NCBI GenBank assembly: GCA_019321725.1
Contig: CM033116.1
Span: forward strand, 4,708,642 to 4,772,641
DNA: 64,000 bases
From: Paulownia fortunei
Lineage: Eukaryota; Streptophyta; Magnoliopsida; Lamiales; Paulowniaceae
Direction of reading: 5' to 3'
Shown here: positions 37,641 through 50,711 of the stretch, piece by piece
How the letters are laid out: each line of letters starts with the position of its first letter
Position numbering within the stretch: position 1 is the first letter of the stretch
Position numbers and translations under genes: made by a program
The notes under the pieces: model-generated
Databases searched by the model: none
The model's input: only the letters and a program-made list of their open reading frames with translations
Told to the model about the DNA's origin: nothing

Positions 37641-40600
37641 GTTAGAAGAAAATAATTAGTGTTGAATGCTTATGTATGACTGAAATAAATTAGAAAAAAC
37701 TTATTAATTGACTTGAAGTAATATTTATGTAATCAGGTTAAAATAAATTAATTTGGGCAGGAGTATAAGATACTAGAGTAGCTAAAATATTTGATTTTTG
37801 TTTTTGTCTACTTGCAATGTTAACAGTCATAAATGATTTTCAATTTCATTTAACTTGAAATAGAAACGTACTCTTTTATTTTTCAATAAAATAGATAAAT
37901 ATATCATTATATCAAAATATCAATTAATAATTCAGTCCTTATATGTTATCGAATTAATGTTTGAATGGTTGTTGGTTTCATAGATTCGAACATCATTTCT
38001 TTGATTTTTTATTTTTACTTTTTCTGGAGAAATCTCAAATATTAACTATTTGATTCGAAGAATAGCATAATCATTGAGAAGGGGCATACCCCCTCTAATC
38101 ATTTCCTTGATGTCTTAAGCCGTGATAACGTTGTAAATGTTATAGTAATAATGTTCGGGGGGCCTCAAATGAGACTAGGTTTTCCTAAAAAAGAGTTGGT
38201 GGTGAAACGGTCCCTTTCCAAATATTATTCGTGTAAAGTTATAGATGATAACTAAAAAATAATTTTATTTGTTCTTAAAAGTAATTGTTAAGAATTAATA
38301 GTATCATATAATTGATTTATCATAAATAAAAAATAAGTTTAGGAATCAAAACCTAAGTTAAACGGTTCATAAAAGAAATAAAAGTCATAAATTTAAGATA
38401 GTTGAAATATAAATTAACTGAAAAAACATGCTTAAATTTCCCTTCCCTCAATATCTATGTAAAAAGGAAATGGCACAGGGATGTATAAAATAGTATGAAT
38501 AAATAATAATACTAGTAATTGAGTATTAATGAATCAAATCGAGTAAAATATATCGTTGTTTATTTATTTTTATCGAATTTTAAAATTTATATTTGAATTA
38601 GATTTGATTATTAATCAAATTAAATTTAACCTAATTTGAATCTAGACGAATACGAATAACTTAATTTTTGTATACATATTTTATTTTTATTTTTTTAATA
38701 ATTGAATCAAACAGGAACTAAGTTTAAAATTGAATAAAAAAATATATTCAATTTTAATTTGGTAGGTAAAACAAATTAAATTCAAATATTTTTTTAATAA
38801 TTTATTTTGAATAATTTTATTTATTTTTAATCTTAAATTAAATATTAATTAGGGAGATTAGAGTTTGGTGAGCACAGATCAGAAAAAGGGCACGTCGGCA
38901 GAACCTAGGTTTCGTGTGTGTGGTGGGTGAAGATGGGGTGGGGGCGGGGAGGATTGTGGTAGTTGAAGCCCACTGATCTCCCCAATCACACGTACTGTAG
39001 TATTATGTATTATATGACCTCATGCTGACATACACTTGTTTTTTAGGCCACTCATCCTACTTTATTCTACTAGGCTTTTTGTTTCTTTTCAAGTGATAAT
39101 AACAAGTAGCTTCACTTTTACTCATAATTTGAGATTACAATCTTCATATGAAATCATGCATCATTTTTTGTTTTTGCACAGTAAAATAAAAATGGAAGTG
39201 TGAAACAACATAGTTATTACGAATCAACATAGTTTAAAAGGACTTGTTCATTGAATTTTTTTACATTTTTATAGTATATGGGGCATGACTAGCACGCATT
39301 CATTAATTAAATTTTTTTTTTTTTTAATAATTTAGATATCCCAACTTCACTCACTAATTCTCGACTTTTAAGATATCTGTCCCTAACACTCTGAGTAAAT
39401 TGTGGGATATGTTTCAATTAACTTTCAGGTTTTCAACAAGAACTGAGGGGGTAAAGCGCATAAGGAGTCCAATCCACAGTGATTGCATCATACTAAAATT
39501 CGGCCATAAGGTCCCACTGACAGTACAGTGATGGCTCCATACCGAAATTCAGCCACATGGTCCACCAGAATTCGAACCCCCATCTTACCGTTGGAAGCGA
39601 ATTTAAGTTGATAGATCTACCAGTTGAGCTGTATCTTGGGGACAATTAAGTCTTTTTTTTTATGTGTATTATTTACTTATGATGCATGAATATAAATACA
39701 GAGATATTAATGCAATATTATACGAATACATAATATGATACTTTTTAAAATATTTAGAATATAATTGGCTGAAATATGTTTATATATATATATGTCAACT
39801 CTTGCTATTTTTATGGGTTCAACTCATATATTCATTGAAAATGAGAAAATAAAGATGTTATGAAAGATGGTGGATTTAAAGAAATAATCTAAAAATGGTG
39901 AAAATATTTTCTAATTTTTTATTTTTAACTTGACCTCAGTTTTGTGAAATATCATAAAATACCCTATCAATATCCAAAACTTATGATACTCCAGAAACGT
40001 AGTTCGCTCTCATATATAAGGCACATTAATATTGGGGAATATGCAATTTTACACACAAACTAGTTTCAAATGTATGTATTGCGTCATATATTATTAGCTG
40101 AAGCATTGTCCTATCTGCAATGTTCTAGGGTGTTTTAAATATGTTTAAAAAATCATTAATAGATATTAAGACATAAAATATAAAATAAGAATATATATAT
40201 ATATATATATATTTTAGTATTTTCTGGCAAAACTCCTATAACCAAACATTGTGCTAAAAAGTTGAGGAGTTAACACCTTGGACTATACATTTTCTTGGGT
40301 ACACTTGCTTCTTGCTTGCTTATCCCTTGCTATTGGCTATGATACCATCAAGGCATCGTTTGGATTTATGAAGAGATTGATAAGATTGATTGTATTTTAT
40401 GAATAGTATGATTTGTGTAAAAACATATTTAGATTGTAGAATTAAAATCTAAAATTTCTAGGTAGAGTAATAATATTTCATTTGAATTTGATAATTAAAT
40501 AGGATAGTAAATGTAAATATCCAGATTATCCTTTTGGAGAAACGGGCAAAACAACAAAGTAATGAAGGCCCTTTTCGTCATTGCCTCTCGGTATTGAGGT

Positions 40601-42000
40601 GCAAAGATGTCTTTCAATATTTTGTGGATCCTGGCCCAATTTAAGGATTGCATAATCTGGGGGGCATGGACTGATAATATGTCATGCAATTGAATGTTAG
40701 GCTACCGGGCCACTCATCCATCATGAGCCACATCTTTTCATTCCAAATGCTTGACCCTTGTGATTACATCATCCCAACAAAAAGATGCTAGGATTGGATT
40801 GGTGGATTAAATTATACTGGATTTTTGCTAGCCCTAAAAAGTCTTTGTAATATATACATATATATAATTATATATATATATATAAAAAAAAAAATTAAAT
40901 ACCCGGTAAGAAAATAAAAATAAAAATCATTTTTATTCGATTATTGATACTAACAAAAGCAATAATAAATTCTTTCAAGTTTCAATTCTACCGAATAGTG
41001 TAATTAATTGAAAAAAGCATATCTGTTTTACTCAATGGAAATGCAATTACATATGGGTTGGGCTTGATTTAAGGCCTTGTAATTGATCTCCTTAATCTTT
41101 TTCTGGCCCATTCTATCAAATGAATGAGCCCACAAACCAAATCAATAATAAATTGATCGACTCCCAGAGCATCTACCGGTAACCTTTTTTATTAGGCTCT
41201 ATGGTCTCACCATATTGCCACCTATTAGATCCTTCCTCCAAAACAAAAAAAAAAAAAAAGGTGGGTTCTTTATTATAATTGATTGGTCAATTTTATTATT
41301 TTTTTACTATAACAATCAATATTTTTTTAAAAAACTAATTAAATAATATAATAAATTTTAACATTTGAATATTTAATAATATTAAAATTATATAATAATA
41401 ATAATATAAGTTGGTTAAAAATATTAAAATATTTTGGATAGAGGAAATATTTTTCAAGAATGGCAAAAATAAAAATTTAATGAATGCTGACATTGTAAAT
41501 TTGCAATTTTACCACTTATACTAAAGACAGAATTTCCTCTAAGACACAAAAAAAAAAGAGAGAAAATCGTGATAGCATCCTCTTTACTCAATTTAATAAA
41601 AATATTCTGAATAATAACTAAAAATGTGTAAATATTGCTTATTAATTGCGCCATTTACATCCTATGTTTCTAACGATATTCAATATTTTTTTTTTTTAAT
41701 TCTTCTAATTTAAGTAATACACACATACGTTCAAGGTCGTGTGGTTAAGCAAATTGACCCAGACTATACGCAAAGTCAAGAAGAAACCAAGTGTCCGACC
41801 CTAATTTATGTCAAAATCTGATAATTTATTTATAGAGAAATTCATATTTTTTGGACTAGAATTTCTCCTTTTTACAGACTTTGTCATTTTTCCGAAAAAA
41901 TTAAAAAATAAGAAATCTGGCTGGAACTCAAAGTTCATAAAACTCCACATGTCAGCCAACTAGTGGTTCACATGAGCCACAAGCTGCATGCCAACAATCT
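37641..42000. other. AT-rich intergenic DNA between the LOG-like copy and the PPR gene
   Basis: No gene supported. It contains a tRNA-derived SINE at about 39365-39640, AT microsatellites near 39780, 40190 and 40860, and poly-A or poly-T runs. GGGTGG-rich sequence occurs near 38920-38960. Open frames here are short and compositionally biased. Confidence 0.5.
39365..39640 (-). mobile_element. tRNA-derived SINE, family 2, copy 1
   Basis: On the minus strand the 5' part has an A box (CAGCTCAACTGG) and a B box (GGGTTCGAATTC), joined by AATTCGCTTCCAACGG. The same unit recurs at about 63610-63838. This copy has an internal duplication of about 48 bp (two versions of AAATTCxGCCAxAxGGTCC). Homology to copy 2 runs left through TAACACT to about 39365, giving a body of about 270 bp. 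Target duplications were not resolved. Confidence 0.75.
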
Positions 42001-42127
42001 CGATAAGGTATGGTGATAAACCAAGTGAAAAAAAAAAAAAAATTAAAGAAAAAACAAGAAATCTTTCTCCTCTTACATCGGAGGAGGAGAAGGAGCTGCT
42101 CGCCGCTGATCCAAAACTGAAATTTCA

Positions 42128-44005
42128 ATGGCCATTGCCAATTCCCTGGATTGGTCACTGGCTGCTGGCATCACCTGCAACAACAGAAAATCTCTCCAAT
42201 ACTCATACAATTCCCACTGTACAAGTAAAACTAAAATCCCCTTCCCCTTTATCTCTTTCCTCTTCTTGAACTTGAATTCACGAGCTGTAAGGGCAGACTC
42301 CTCGGCATGTTCATCGCCTGTTTTGGAAGATGACGCACCCATTGGGGATGCCCCAGTGATTGAGCTGGCTTTGAACCTCCAAGATTTTCAGCCTGCTAAT
42401 CATTTACCTGAAGATTATAGGGAATTGAATGCTCTAATCTGCAGTTTGTTTAAGGATTCTCAAACTGAACAACTTGCTTATGATTACTATCAGAAGGCCA
42501 AATCGAAACCAGGTTTTAGACCTCAGAGATATACGCTGAAGCTCATCATCAGGTACTTGATCCGTTCCAAGAACTGGAGCTCATTATTTTCATTCTGTGA
42601 AGATATTAAGGATTTCCAGGTTTTGCCAGACAGGTCCACATGCTGTAGATTGATTAGCACCTGTATTAAAGCTAGGAAATTGAAACTTGTTAATAATTTG
42701 CTGGAAGTTTTCTTGGCTAATGATGTCGAGACTGCTGTTTCGGCCTTTGATTTCGCGATGAAAGGCTACAACCAGTTGCATATGTACAGCAGCACCATTG
42801 TTTTGTATCAGAGGATGAAATCTGCTGGCCTGGATTTAGACCCTGCTTGTTATTCTCGCATAATGGAAGCCTATCTGAAAATGGGACACCATGAGAAAAC
42901 CGTGGCAATGTTTCAAGACTTCGAAAACAGAAAAATGATCAAAGTTGAGCAGCCGTCCCCATTTTACTCTCAGATTTACTGGATTCTATGCGAATCGTTG
43001 GGGAAATTGGGCCGATCTTTTGAAGCTCTTGAGTTCTTCAGAGAAATGCAGAAGAAAGGAATCCCGGAGGATCATTCGCTCTACTCCTCTTTGATCAGTT
43101 CTTTTGCAAGTGCTGGGGAAGTAAAAATGGCTGAAGAGCTTTTCCAAGAAGCAGAGAGCAAGAAAATGTTGAGAAATCCAGCTCTTTTCTTGAAGCTTGT
43201 ATTGAGGTACCTCGAAGAAGGGCTGATGGAGAAAACTCTTGATGTTGTTGCAGCGATGAAACGTGTAAACATCAGAGTTTCTGATTGCATCTTTTGTGCC
43301 ATTGTCAACGGCTTCTCCAAGAAAAGAGGAGTTAGAGCTGCAGCACAAGTGTATGAAGATCTTGTCTTGCAAGGGTGTGAACCAGGTCAGGTGACCTATG
43401 CTTCAGTCCTAAACATGTATATCCGGCTCGGGTTGTATTCTAAGGCAGAAATGGTGTTCTCAGAGATGGAGGAAAAGGGGTTCCACAGTTGTGTGGTGGC
43501 CTATTCTAGCATGGTTGCTGCCTATGGAAAAATGGGCCGAACAAGAGATGCAATGAGGCTTGTTGCTAAAATGAAAGAGAGGGGATGTGAACCCAATCTG
43601 TGGACCTACAATTCTCTCTTGGATATGAATGGAAGGGCCTTAAACTTGAGGCTCGTTGAGAAGACATGGAAAGAGATGAAGCGAAGAAAAATCCTACCTG
43701 ATCGTGTTAGTTACACGACAGTCATTAGTGCTTATAACAGGGCAAGAGAATTTGAAATGTGCATCAAATACTACGAGGAGTTCAAGCTAACCGGAGGCAA
43801 GATCGATAAGGCAATGGCGGGGATTATGGTTGCTGTGTTCTCAAAAACGAACCGAGTGGATGAGCTTGTTGAGCTTTTGCAGGATATGAAAATGCAGGGG
43901 ACCAAATTAGATGCCAGGTTTTACAGGTCAGCAATGAATGCCTTGAGAGATGCAGGGCTTCAAGTGCAAACAAGATGGCTCCAAGAAACTTTCAAGTATT
44001 CCTGA
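42128..44005 (+). CDS. P-class pentatricopeptide repeat protein, probably organellar
   Basis: A 625-residue protein encoded by one intact exon, as usual for plant PPR genes. PPR proteins bind organellar RNA one base per 35-residue helical repeat, and act in its editing, splicing, stability or translation. The N-terminal ~55 residues (MAIANSLDWSLAAGITCNNR onwards) are Ser/Asn-rich and low in acidic residues, like a plastid transit peptide. Repeats fill most of the rest; the clearest begin near residues 421 (VTYASVLNMYIRLG), 457 (VAYSSMVAAYGKMG), 492 (WTYNSLLDMNGRA) and 527 (VSYTTVISAYNRA). No E, DYW or SMR domain follows the repeats, so it is P-class and not an editing factor of the DYW type. 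The layout resembles Arabidopsis At5g13770 by recollection. The target RNA cannot be told. Confidence 0.95.
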   Translation: MAIANSLDWSLAAGITCNNRKSLQYSYNSHCTSKTKIPFPFISFLFLNLNSRAVRADSSACSSPVLEDDAPIGDAPVIELALNLQDFQPANHLPEDYRELNALICSLFKDSQTEQLAYDYYQKAKSKPGFRPQRYTLKLIIRYLIRSKNWSSLFSFCEDIKDFQVLPDRSTCCRLISTCIKARKLKLVNNLLEVFLANDVETAVSAFDFAMKGYNQLHMYSSTIVLYQRMKSAGLDLDPACYSRIMEAYLKMGHHEKTVAMFQDFENRKMIKVEQPSPFYSQIYWILCESLGKLGRSFEALEFFREMQKKGIPEDHSLYSSLISSFASAGEVKMAEELFQEAESKKMLRNPALFLKLVLRYLEEGLMEKTLDVVAAMKRVNIRVSDCIFCAIVNGFSKKRGVRAAAQVYEDLVLQGCEPGQVTYASVLNMYIRLGLYSKAEMVFSEMEEKGFHSCVVAYSSMVAAYGKMGRTRDAMRLVAKMKERGCEPNLWTYNSLLDMNGRALNLRLVEKTWKEMKRRKILPDRVSYTTVISAYNRAREFEMCIKYYEEFKLTGGKIDKAMAGIMVAVFSKTNRVDELVELLQDMKMQGTKLDARFYRSAMNALRDAGLQVQTRWLQETFKYS

Positions 44006-44009
44006 TTCA

Positions 44010-47000
44010 TTGCCAAGTAGCTGCCAGAAGTATGAATCTTGGACAGAGATGGAAGACAGACATGTCTGAATTCAGAATTTGGTGTAGAGATATATGGTTC
44101 CAGTTTGATCAATGTTGCCAAATTCGAATTACAGGAAAGAAATCAATGTACCTGGAAAAAAAAATGGTGAAATGGAAAGTGCACTGAATTGTTAGGCCTG
44201 TTTTACATGAAATACTGCTGGATTCTTAAATTTGCTCCAAGGAATTTGAGTTTCTCTGCGGTTGGTATTTGTATTTTCTAGTTTTAGGATATTTTTTTAA
44301 CTTTGTTCATGCAACTAATAGTTCAAAATTTTTAAATGAGAAACTTCTCGGATTTCACCTCCCTGATTTGGAAAGTTTTATTAAAATTCATCCAGGTAAA
44401 TTAATTACAATGATGGGTAGAAAAAAAATTGAATACTCTCAGTGCCAACATATTAAAGAAAAGCTGCAGAAATTATTTTATTTAAATATATATTTAATAT
44501 GAATCATATATAATTAGTATGTATTTATAAATTTTAATATAATATGCAAATCTAAAATAGAACAAAAATCGATTTGGCTTAATGTATGCTAAAAATCTCC
44601 CGGGTTGACCATCTAGAACTGTTGAGGACAAAATAAAAGATCATTTAAAGCCCTAAAAGCTTTTGGACCTGGAATAGACCAGCCTAATATTAGATAGCCC
44701 AAACATGTTACTGCAGAAGATTTAACATTGCATATGTCAAAAACAGTCTAAACTTCATGATTATTTACTAAAGTCAAGTGTTTATATAGTGTATTCTCAG
44801 TTCAGAATATTATGGTAATTGATGTGTAGACTCTACATGATGTATGAATCAAATTGTTTCGAGACACAATAAGAAAGACCATAAAGACCCTATTTATATT
44901 GTTTAAATTGGAATATTATTAACTACCATTAGTCCAACATTTCACTTGAAAATACAAAATACGATCGAAGCATACTATAGTTTTGGTTATGTGATGTGGT
45001 CTTACCTTGAACCTACATCGAATTTTCAAGATTCGCTTCCTTGTGATTACTTCCCTTCAGTAAGGAAGTCAATGTAAGGTGGAGTTCTGCCAACAACACA
45101 AATAAATAGTTATAAATCCTAGGATTAAACCGATAATACTCTCTAACGCTTAAGTCAATAATAAATTATGAGATAATAAATAAATAATAAAAATTCATAA
45201 AATGTCCAATACAAAAATGACATCCCTTGAAAATGGCGTGGATGAGAGTATTTATAGATGTTTAACTTAAAACTTGAGTTTCCGTGCCCTTTGCAAAATT
45301 TTGGAGCTCATGGATTTGTACATATATGGGGCTAAAACTTAATATTTTTTTGTTTAACCAAAATACATTCATTTTACGAATATACTGATAAGGCCTCTTA
45401 AACCTATAGACTTGTGTCTATTAATCTGAAACTTTTTTTTTTTTGCGACTCACATTATAATTGGTACATCACTATGTCAATTGTTTCACTTTTATTATAA
45501 TGAAGCTATAGAAATAGTTTTCTTTTGCTAGTTCCACTACCGAATTTATTTGTCCGTTTATACTCTTTTAGCAATTTTAATATTTATGCTGTTTATTGTA
45601 AGAATCTATTCCGAAGGACGAATTGTCCTCATTGTGGTGTTAAATGGGCATACGATTAAATTGATTGAGCCAGCCCAATTGGAACAATGATTCATTCCTT
45701 CATTGGGAAGCAAAGTCAAAGCCCAACTATGTAATATAATATTGGATGCCCACTCCATTTTACAAAATTATGTTTCACAATTTTGTTTTGAGAAATTAAT
45801 ATTTATTTAACATTTAAAGAAAAAATTCTCAAAATCACATATCTTCACATACTTAGTTTTTATAACATAAAACAACCACAACCACCCAATCAAACACCAT
45901 GTTATGAAAAAAAAAAAACATATCACATCAAATATCATTATTATATTTTTTATCAAAAAAAATATCCATCCAATACTAAATAAACATGTTTCCTTAGTTT
46001 TTCTACAAAGCAACAACCCTATCAAACACACTATGTTAAAAAACATCAAATGTCATCATTACAATTTTTGAAGTCCAAAAAAAAAAAAAATCCAAACGCA
46101 AATTAATTACTTCTCAATTCTTCCAAATTACCTTTTTTTTTTTTTTTTTTTTACTTTTCCTCATAAACTTAATTTTTTCAATTTCAAGTTCTACCAAGTC
46201 CATATACATATTAACAAAGCAGGAAAAAAGATTAATGTTTGTGTTTTAAGATGAGTACGTCAAAGACCAACACAAATGCAAGCGAAAAATACAACTAAAT
46301 ATTATTACACATGCTCCAATACATTCCCTCAAATAATCTTCTCTTCCTCCTAAAATATTTCAAAACATTCTAATTATAACACTCTAAAATACGTTCCTAA
46401 ATGAAACCATATATACATCAAATTCTCCTAATACATTCTCCCGAAATAGCCAAAATAAAATCGAACATTCCCAAAAGGATGTTCAAAGGAATAGCATATA
46501 CGGCATTTTAGTGGATTAGTTGTTTGGGGCAACTAGTGCAGCAATTTAATGGGAGATGCCACTTGGTGCATGTAAAAAGCTATAAAGCAAAAGGAGAGAC
46601 AGATTTTTGAGTAAATGTAAGCATATGCTTCAAGTTTACAATCACCTAAAGTTACTATTTTCCTACCCAGATTGTTCAAATCTAAGTAAAACAAGGACAA
46701 TGGATGCGAAGTAGAAAAAAGAATTTGTTCATAGTAAGGTAAAAATGCAGAAAAGACCCATCTGAAAGGCTTATGTTATTGGGGTATCCTAAATAATGTT
46801 TTAGGGCCCTTCACATCATGCAAGAGATAAGACACAGTTAGAGTATCAATAACAAGTATATGGGGGTGTCAATATCAAGAAATGATCCTACCACTAACCA
46901 ATACTTATATTGGGTTGTCACTATGGCAACCCAACTTAAGAAAAAAAATTCTTGTTATATAATACAGATTACAATAAAAGTCTTTTTTTTTAGGGCATTA

Positions 47001-49461
47001 CAAGGCCAAGTGTCAATTGGTGTGAAACTCACAACTTTCAATGTGCTATCATGACCTTGGAAACCAAAAGTTAAAACTGTAAACATCAAAGGGAATAATT
47101 GATTACTTATTTAATGAATACCGTACACCAGTAATACAAGTTCCAAAAGCCATGATCAATTATCTATTACCAATAGCTTTAGCGTATATAAAAGTTGAAA
47201 AGATGCTTCTTTTTCTCTTATAAGCTGTGTCTGAAAGCGGCAGACACATTATTTTGAATAATTTATTATAATGGATATTTATTTTTTATTATAATTTTAT
47301 AAATACATATCAAATATATTGAAAGACATTATCAATATACATATAAATTAATAATATTATAATAAAAAATAAAATATCAATTACGATACATAATTCAAGC
47401 ATCATATAAAATAAATTCGACTCAATCAAAATCATTGGGTGAAAGAGAGTGATTGTAATGGTCCATAATAAATTATGTCTGAAAGCGACAGATGCAACAC
47501 AATCGGTCCTTGTACATTTAAAATCATTAAGCGAAATAGAGCGGTTATGATTTAATAATCAGTAATTGATAGAATGCATTACACTTAATCTGTTGTAAAA
47601 AAAATCTACAATCATACATATTCGAATTCAATTATCAATAGTTTTTAATTAAATTCAGTGTTCAGAGGTGAATGTGTAAGACAAATAGTCCTATTAATGG
47701 ACAGATTAGAAAAATCCATCAATTAATAGATATTTGTTGTACATAGATGGAGCCACTTTTAAGAGAACCAAATCTTACAAAAGAGAAGTGAAATCTTGGT
47801 TTCATTCATATGCTGACATATTGTGGTTCTAGAATACCTTAGAAGCATCATTATTAAACAAAATAAAAAAAATAAAAAAATATGAAGAATGAGATGCGCT
47901 GAATGCCAATGCCCACTTCAAGGAGAAGATTAACAGCACTGAATTATTAGAAGATCAACTGGTCTTGGCTAATTCAGAACTGTAAAACCTGATTTCCAAT
48001 CATTGTCGATTAGAAAATTTAGTACTATCAAATTTATGAATCATTGAATATGCCTATAATAATATACCGTAATGATATATAATAATTTATATAATTTTAT
48101 TTAGGTACTATGTAAATGGATAACATTTCATATTTTTTGATGGACTATGAACTGTATTAAGAACTATGCGTAGTGAGTTCAAAAGTCAATATTGCCCAAA
48201 AGAATTCTTGCTTATAATGCCAAAGGGGGGAAATTTCCAAGAAAGTAAGGCTAAAATAAGGCTAGGTTTGATTTCGTTTTCAAAAAGTTATTTTCATCTT
48301 TAGGGAATAAAAATGTATTTGATAAGTGTTACTTGAAGGGATAATATTTTTATTCCTAATATAAATAATATATATTTTTATATCTTTCAATTATTATCTT
48401 AAATAAATATATATTTTACAATCATTACTTTAATATAATAACAACATAGAATACTATAAAAAATCCATGTAACACCACTAAATATAAAAATACATTCACA
48501 GTAAAAAATATCAGTTCAAAAATAATTCACTTAAACGAATTTTTTTTCTATATAAAATACATCACATTATTATTCCTTCAATAACTCATCCAAAAACATA
48601 GTTATTCTCCGAACATTTTCTAACTCCACTCTCAAAATACATTTTTTCATAATATTTCTGCAAAAACACCTAAAATAATTCCAAAAGTAGCTTAGATTTT
48701 TACTACAATTTGAACATAACATATATAATCAGATAGAAGGGAAAGTTAGGTATGATCTTAGCAAATGAGACTAATAGATGGTTATCCCAAAGGCTCACTC
48801 CACTTAGGATTGGTGGAGTTTCCACTAAACATATAATGTTGCATACATGTGGGAAGCAATTCCAAGGAATATTTTACTTAGTCTGGTAAACAAACACAAC
48901 TGAGCTTCTGGTTAATTTATTTGTGCATGTGTGAATGGTGTTTTCACAGGTAAAAAAAAGAACAAGACATTCAAAGTTTCCTGAGAGGACAGTGAAAGAT
49001 TAGAAGGGGAAAAAAAAGGAAGCAGATACTGTCAAAAACACTATTGCACATTGATTTTTTGGGAGTGTTTGGACTTTTACCTGGACCACTAGGCCTTGAC
49101 AATGACTAAAGCAAATGTTCTATCCATCTCTCAACAGGATTATAGTGGTGATATCACATGAGTATGGGAGTATAATATGATTGTGGTGAGTTGGGCCCTT
49201 TTCTTAAGGTGAATTTATGAATTGCAACATACTATCACCTATGTATTGAGAATGTCATTATTTATTTATATAAAGACATGTAAATCATGCTGAAGTAAAA
49301 TATTTGGATTTGTTCAGAGTTTTTATCGTTCATCAAATCCCCATACCAGTTATATTGAAATCCTTATTATACATGACTGATTTACAAATTATTTTAAATT
49401 ATGAATTTCTCACCTCGCATATAAAATGTGAGGCTATAAGGTGCAAGACTGATATCATAAC
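44010..49461. other. AT-rich intergenic DNA after the PPR gene
   Basis: The first ~250 bp are likely PPR 3' untranslated sequence. At 44950-45290 a stretch resembles degraded retroelement sequence. At 47223-47580 there is a diverged direct repeat. Poly-A/T runs occur near 46080 and 46135. No gene supported. Confidence 0.45.
47223..47580 (+). repeat. Diverged direct repeat containing TGTCTGAAAGCG
   Basis: TGTCTGAAAGCGGCAGACAC (about 47228) and TGTCTGAAAGCGACAGATGC (about 47477) head two ~100-245 bp segments. Both continue to AAAATCATT(A/G)(A/G)G(C/T)GAAA and a GTGATTGTAATGG-like end. This is an old tandem duplication of unknown meaning. Confidence 0.5.
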
Positions 49462-49915
49462 CAATGTTTTTAAAACCAGACTGGATCGGTCGGTTCAACC
49501 AGTTTAATCGGGAATAGGAGGTCGGTCCGATCCGATTTTGCTTAAAAATTGTTTTGACCGGTCAAAACCGATCAACAACCGCCAAAATCGGTTTTGATCG
49601 ATTTTTATATTTTTTTTTAATTTTTTGTTTTAAATTTTTATAAAAGTTTAAATTTGATATTTTGTTATATTTATGTGATTATTTGAATTTTGTGTTTTGT
49701 TATATGTGTTTTTATGTAACTATTTTTTTTTTTTACATTTAAAATGTATTACATAACAATTAATCTATTATATTATTATTTTATATAAAAAAAAATAAAA
49801 AAATATAATTAATTTTAATTAAACCGGTCCGATCGCCGGTTGAACCGATCCGACCGGTTGAACCGTTAATTTTAACAAAATTAATTTTATCACCGATCCG
49901 ATTATGAAAACATTG
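49462..49915. mobile_element. hAT-type MITE, copy 3 (inverted relative to copies 1, 2 and 4)
   Basis: 454 bp, ends CAATGTTTTTAAAACC and TCGGATTATGAAAACATTG-like. Many CCGGT, GGTTGAACC and CCGATCCGA words lie just inside both ends, and the AT-rich core is shared with copies 1, 2 and 4. Flanks ATCATAAC and ATAATAAT agree at 6 of 8 positions, consistent with an 8 bp hAT target duplication. Confidence 0.8.
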
Positions 49916-50097
49916 ATAATAATACTGGTAAATAAAATAATATATTAAAAGACTAATTGGATTACTACGTTGATGGTACGTGTCCGCTTCGACACGTATG
50001 TATGGCGACCCTAACTGCTGAAAAATATAATCACAGAATTAACCCATTACATGATGCTTTATGCTGAAAAAGGAAAGTTGAGTGGCTTATGTGCATG

Positions 50098-50105
50098 TAT
50101 TTATA
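50098..50105 (+). promoter_or_regulatory. Possible TATA box of the phytosulfokine gene
   Basis: TATTTATA lies 132 bp before the start codon at 50230, followed by a CT/CA-rich leader. Placement fits a plant TATA element; it is one of several AT-rich candidates. Confidence 0.45.
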
Positions 50106-50229
50106 CTAGGCATATGCTCCCTCCACCTCCCAACTCCCAACAAGAACCTTCTTTCTCTCCATAAGGGCATACATTCACCCACACATACTACACACATTTG
50201 TTGGAGCTGAACTCTACTGGGATTGAATC

Positions 50230-50711
50230 ATGAAGCAGAATTTCCATTCAGTTGCACTCCTCTTCCTCCTTGCTTTCCTTATCAGCACCTCAAATTCCTC
50301 TGCCAGAAAGTTGGCAGCAAAAGAAGGTAAAACGTCAAAGCATTTCTTCTTCTACAACTCGTAAATATCTGCCATGGTTTCCTAGTTTATGAATATATTT
50401 TTTCTTCGTATAAAAAATTTGCATCTTGTGCAGGAGAAGTAGAAGGAAAGATCAGCAGCATCAGCAGCAAGGAATCTGCTGTGAAAATTGGAAGTATTGA
50501 TTCTTTTGATGTAATTTCTTGTTCTCTTCTTGAAATTTTTTCAGATGCTACTTTATTAGCTGAAGTAGCGTCAATTAAAATGGCTTAACATACATGGCAG
50601 AAGCTGATGGGGATGGAGGAGTGCCAAAATGAAGATGAAGATTGCTTAAAGAGAAGGGTCATTGAAGAGGCTCACCTGGACTACATCTACACTCAGCACC
50701 ATAAACCTTAA
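50230..50711 (+). CDS. PSK: Phytosulfokine (PSK) precursor peptide, three exons
   Basis: A secreted precursor of phytosulfokine, a tyrosine-sulfated pentapeptide sensed by the PSKR receptor kinases that promotes cell growth. Exons 50230-50326, 50434-50510 and 50601-50711 join in frame with GT-AG introns to 94 residues, in the usual 75-120 range. Residues 1 to about 24 form a signal peptide (hydrophobic core [11 protein letters not shown], cleavage probably after SNSSA). The hormone core YIYTQ is at 86-90, preceded by the acidic Asp85 needed for tyrosylprotein sulfation and followed by HHKP and the stop. Conserved Cys66 and Cys73 flank an acidic NEDED stretch, and KRR follows. The variable middle is Ser/Lys-rich. 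Each exon is short, so the gene would be missed by a single-exon scan. Confidence 0.95.
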
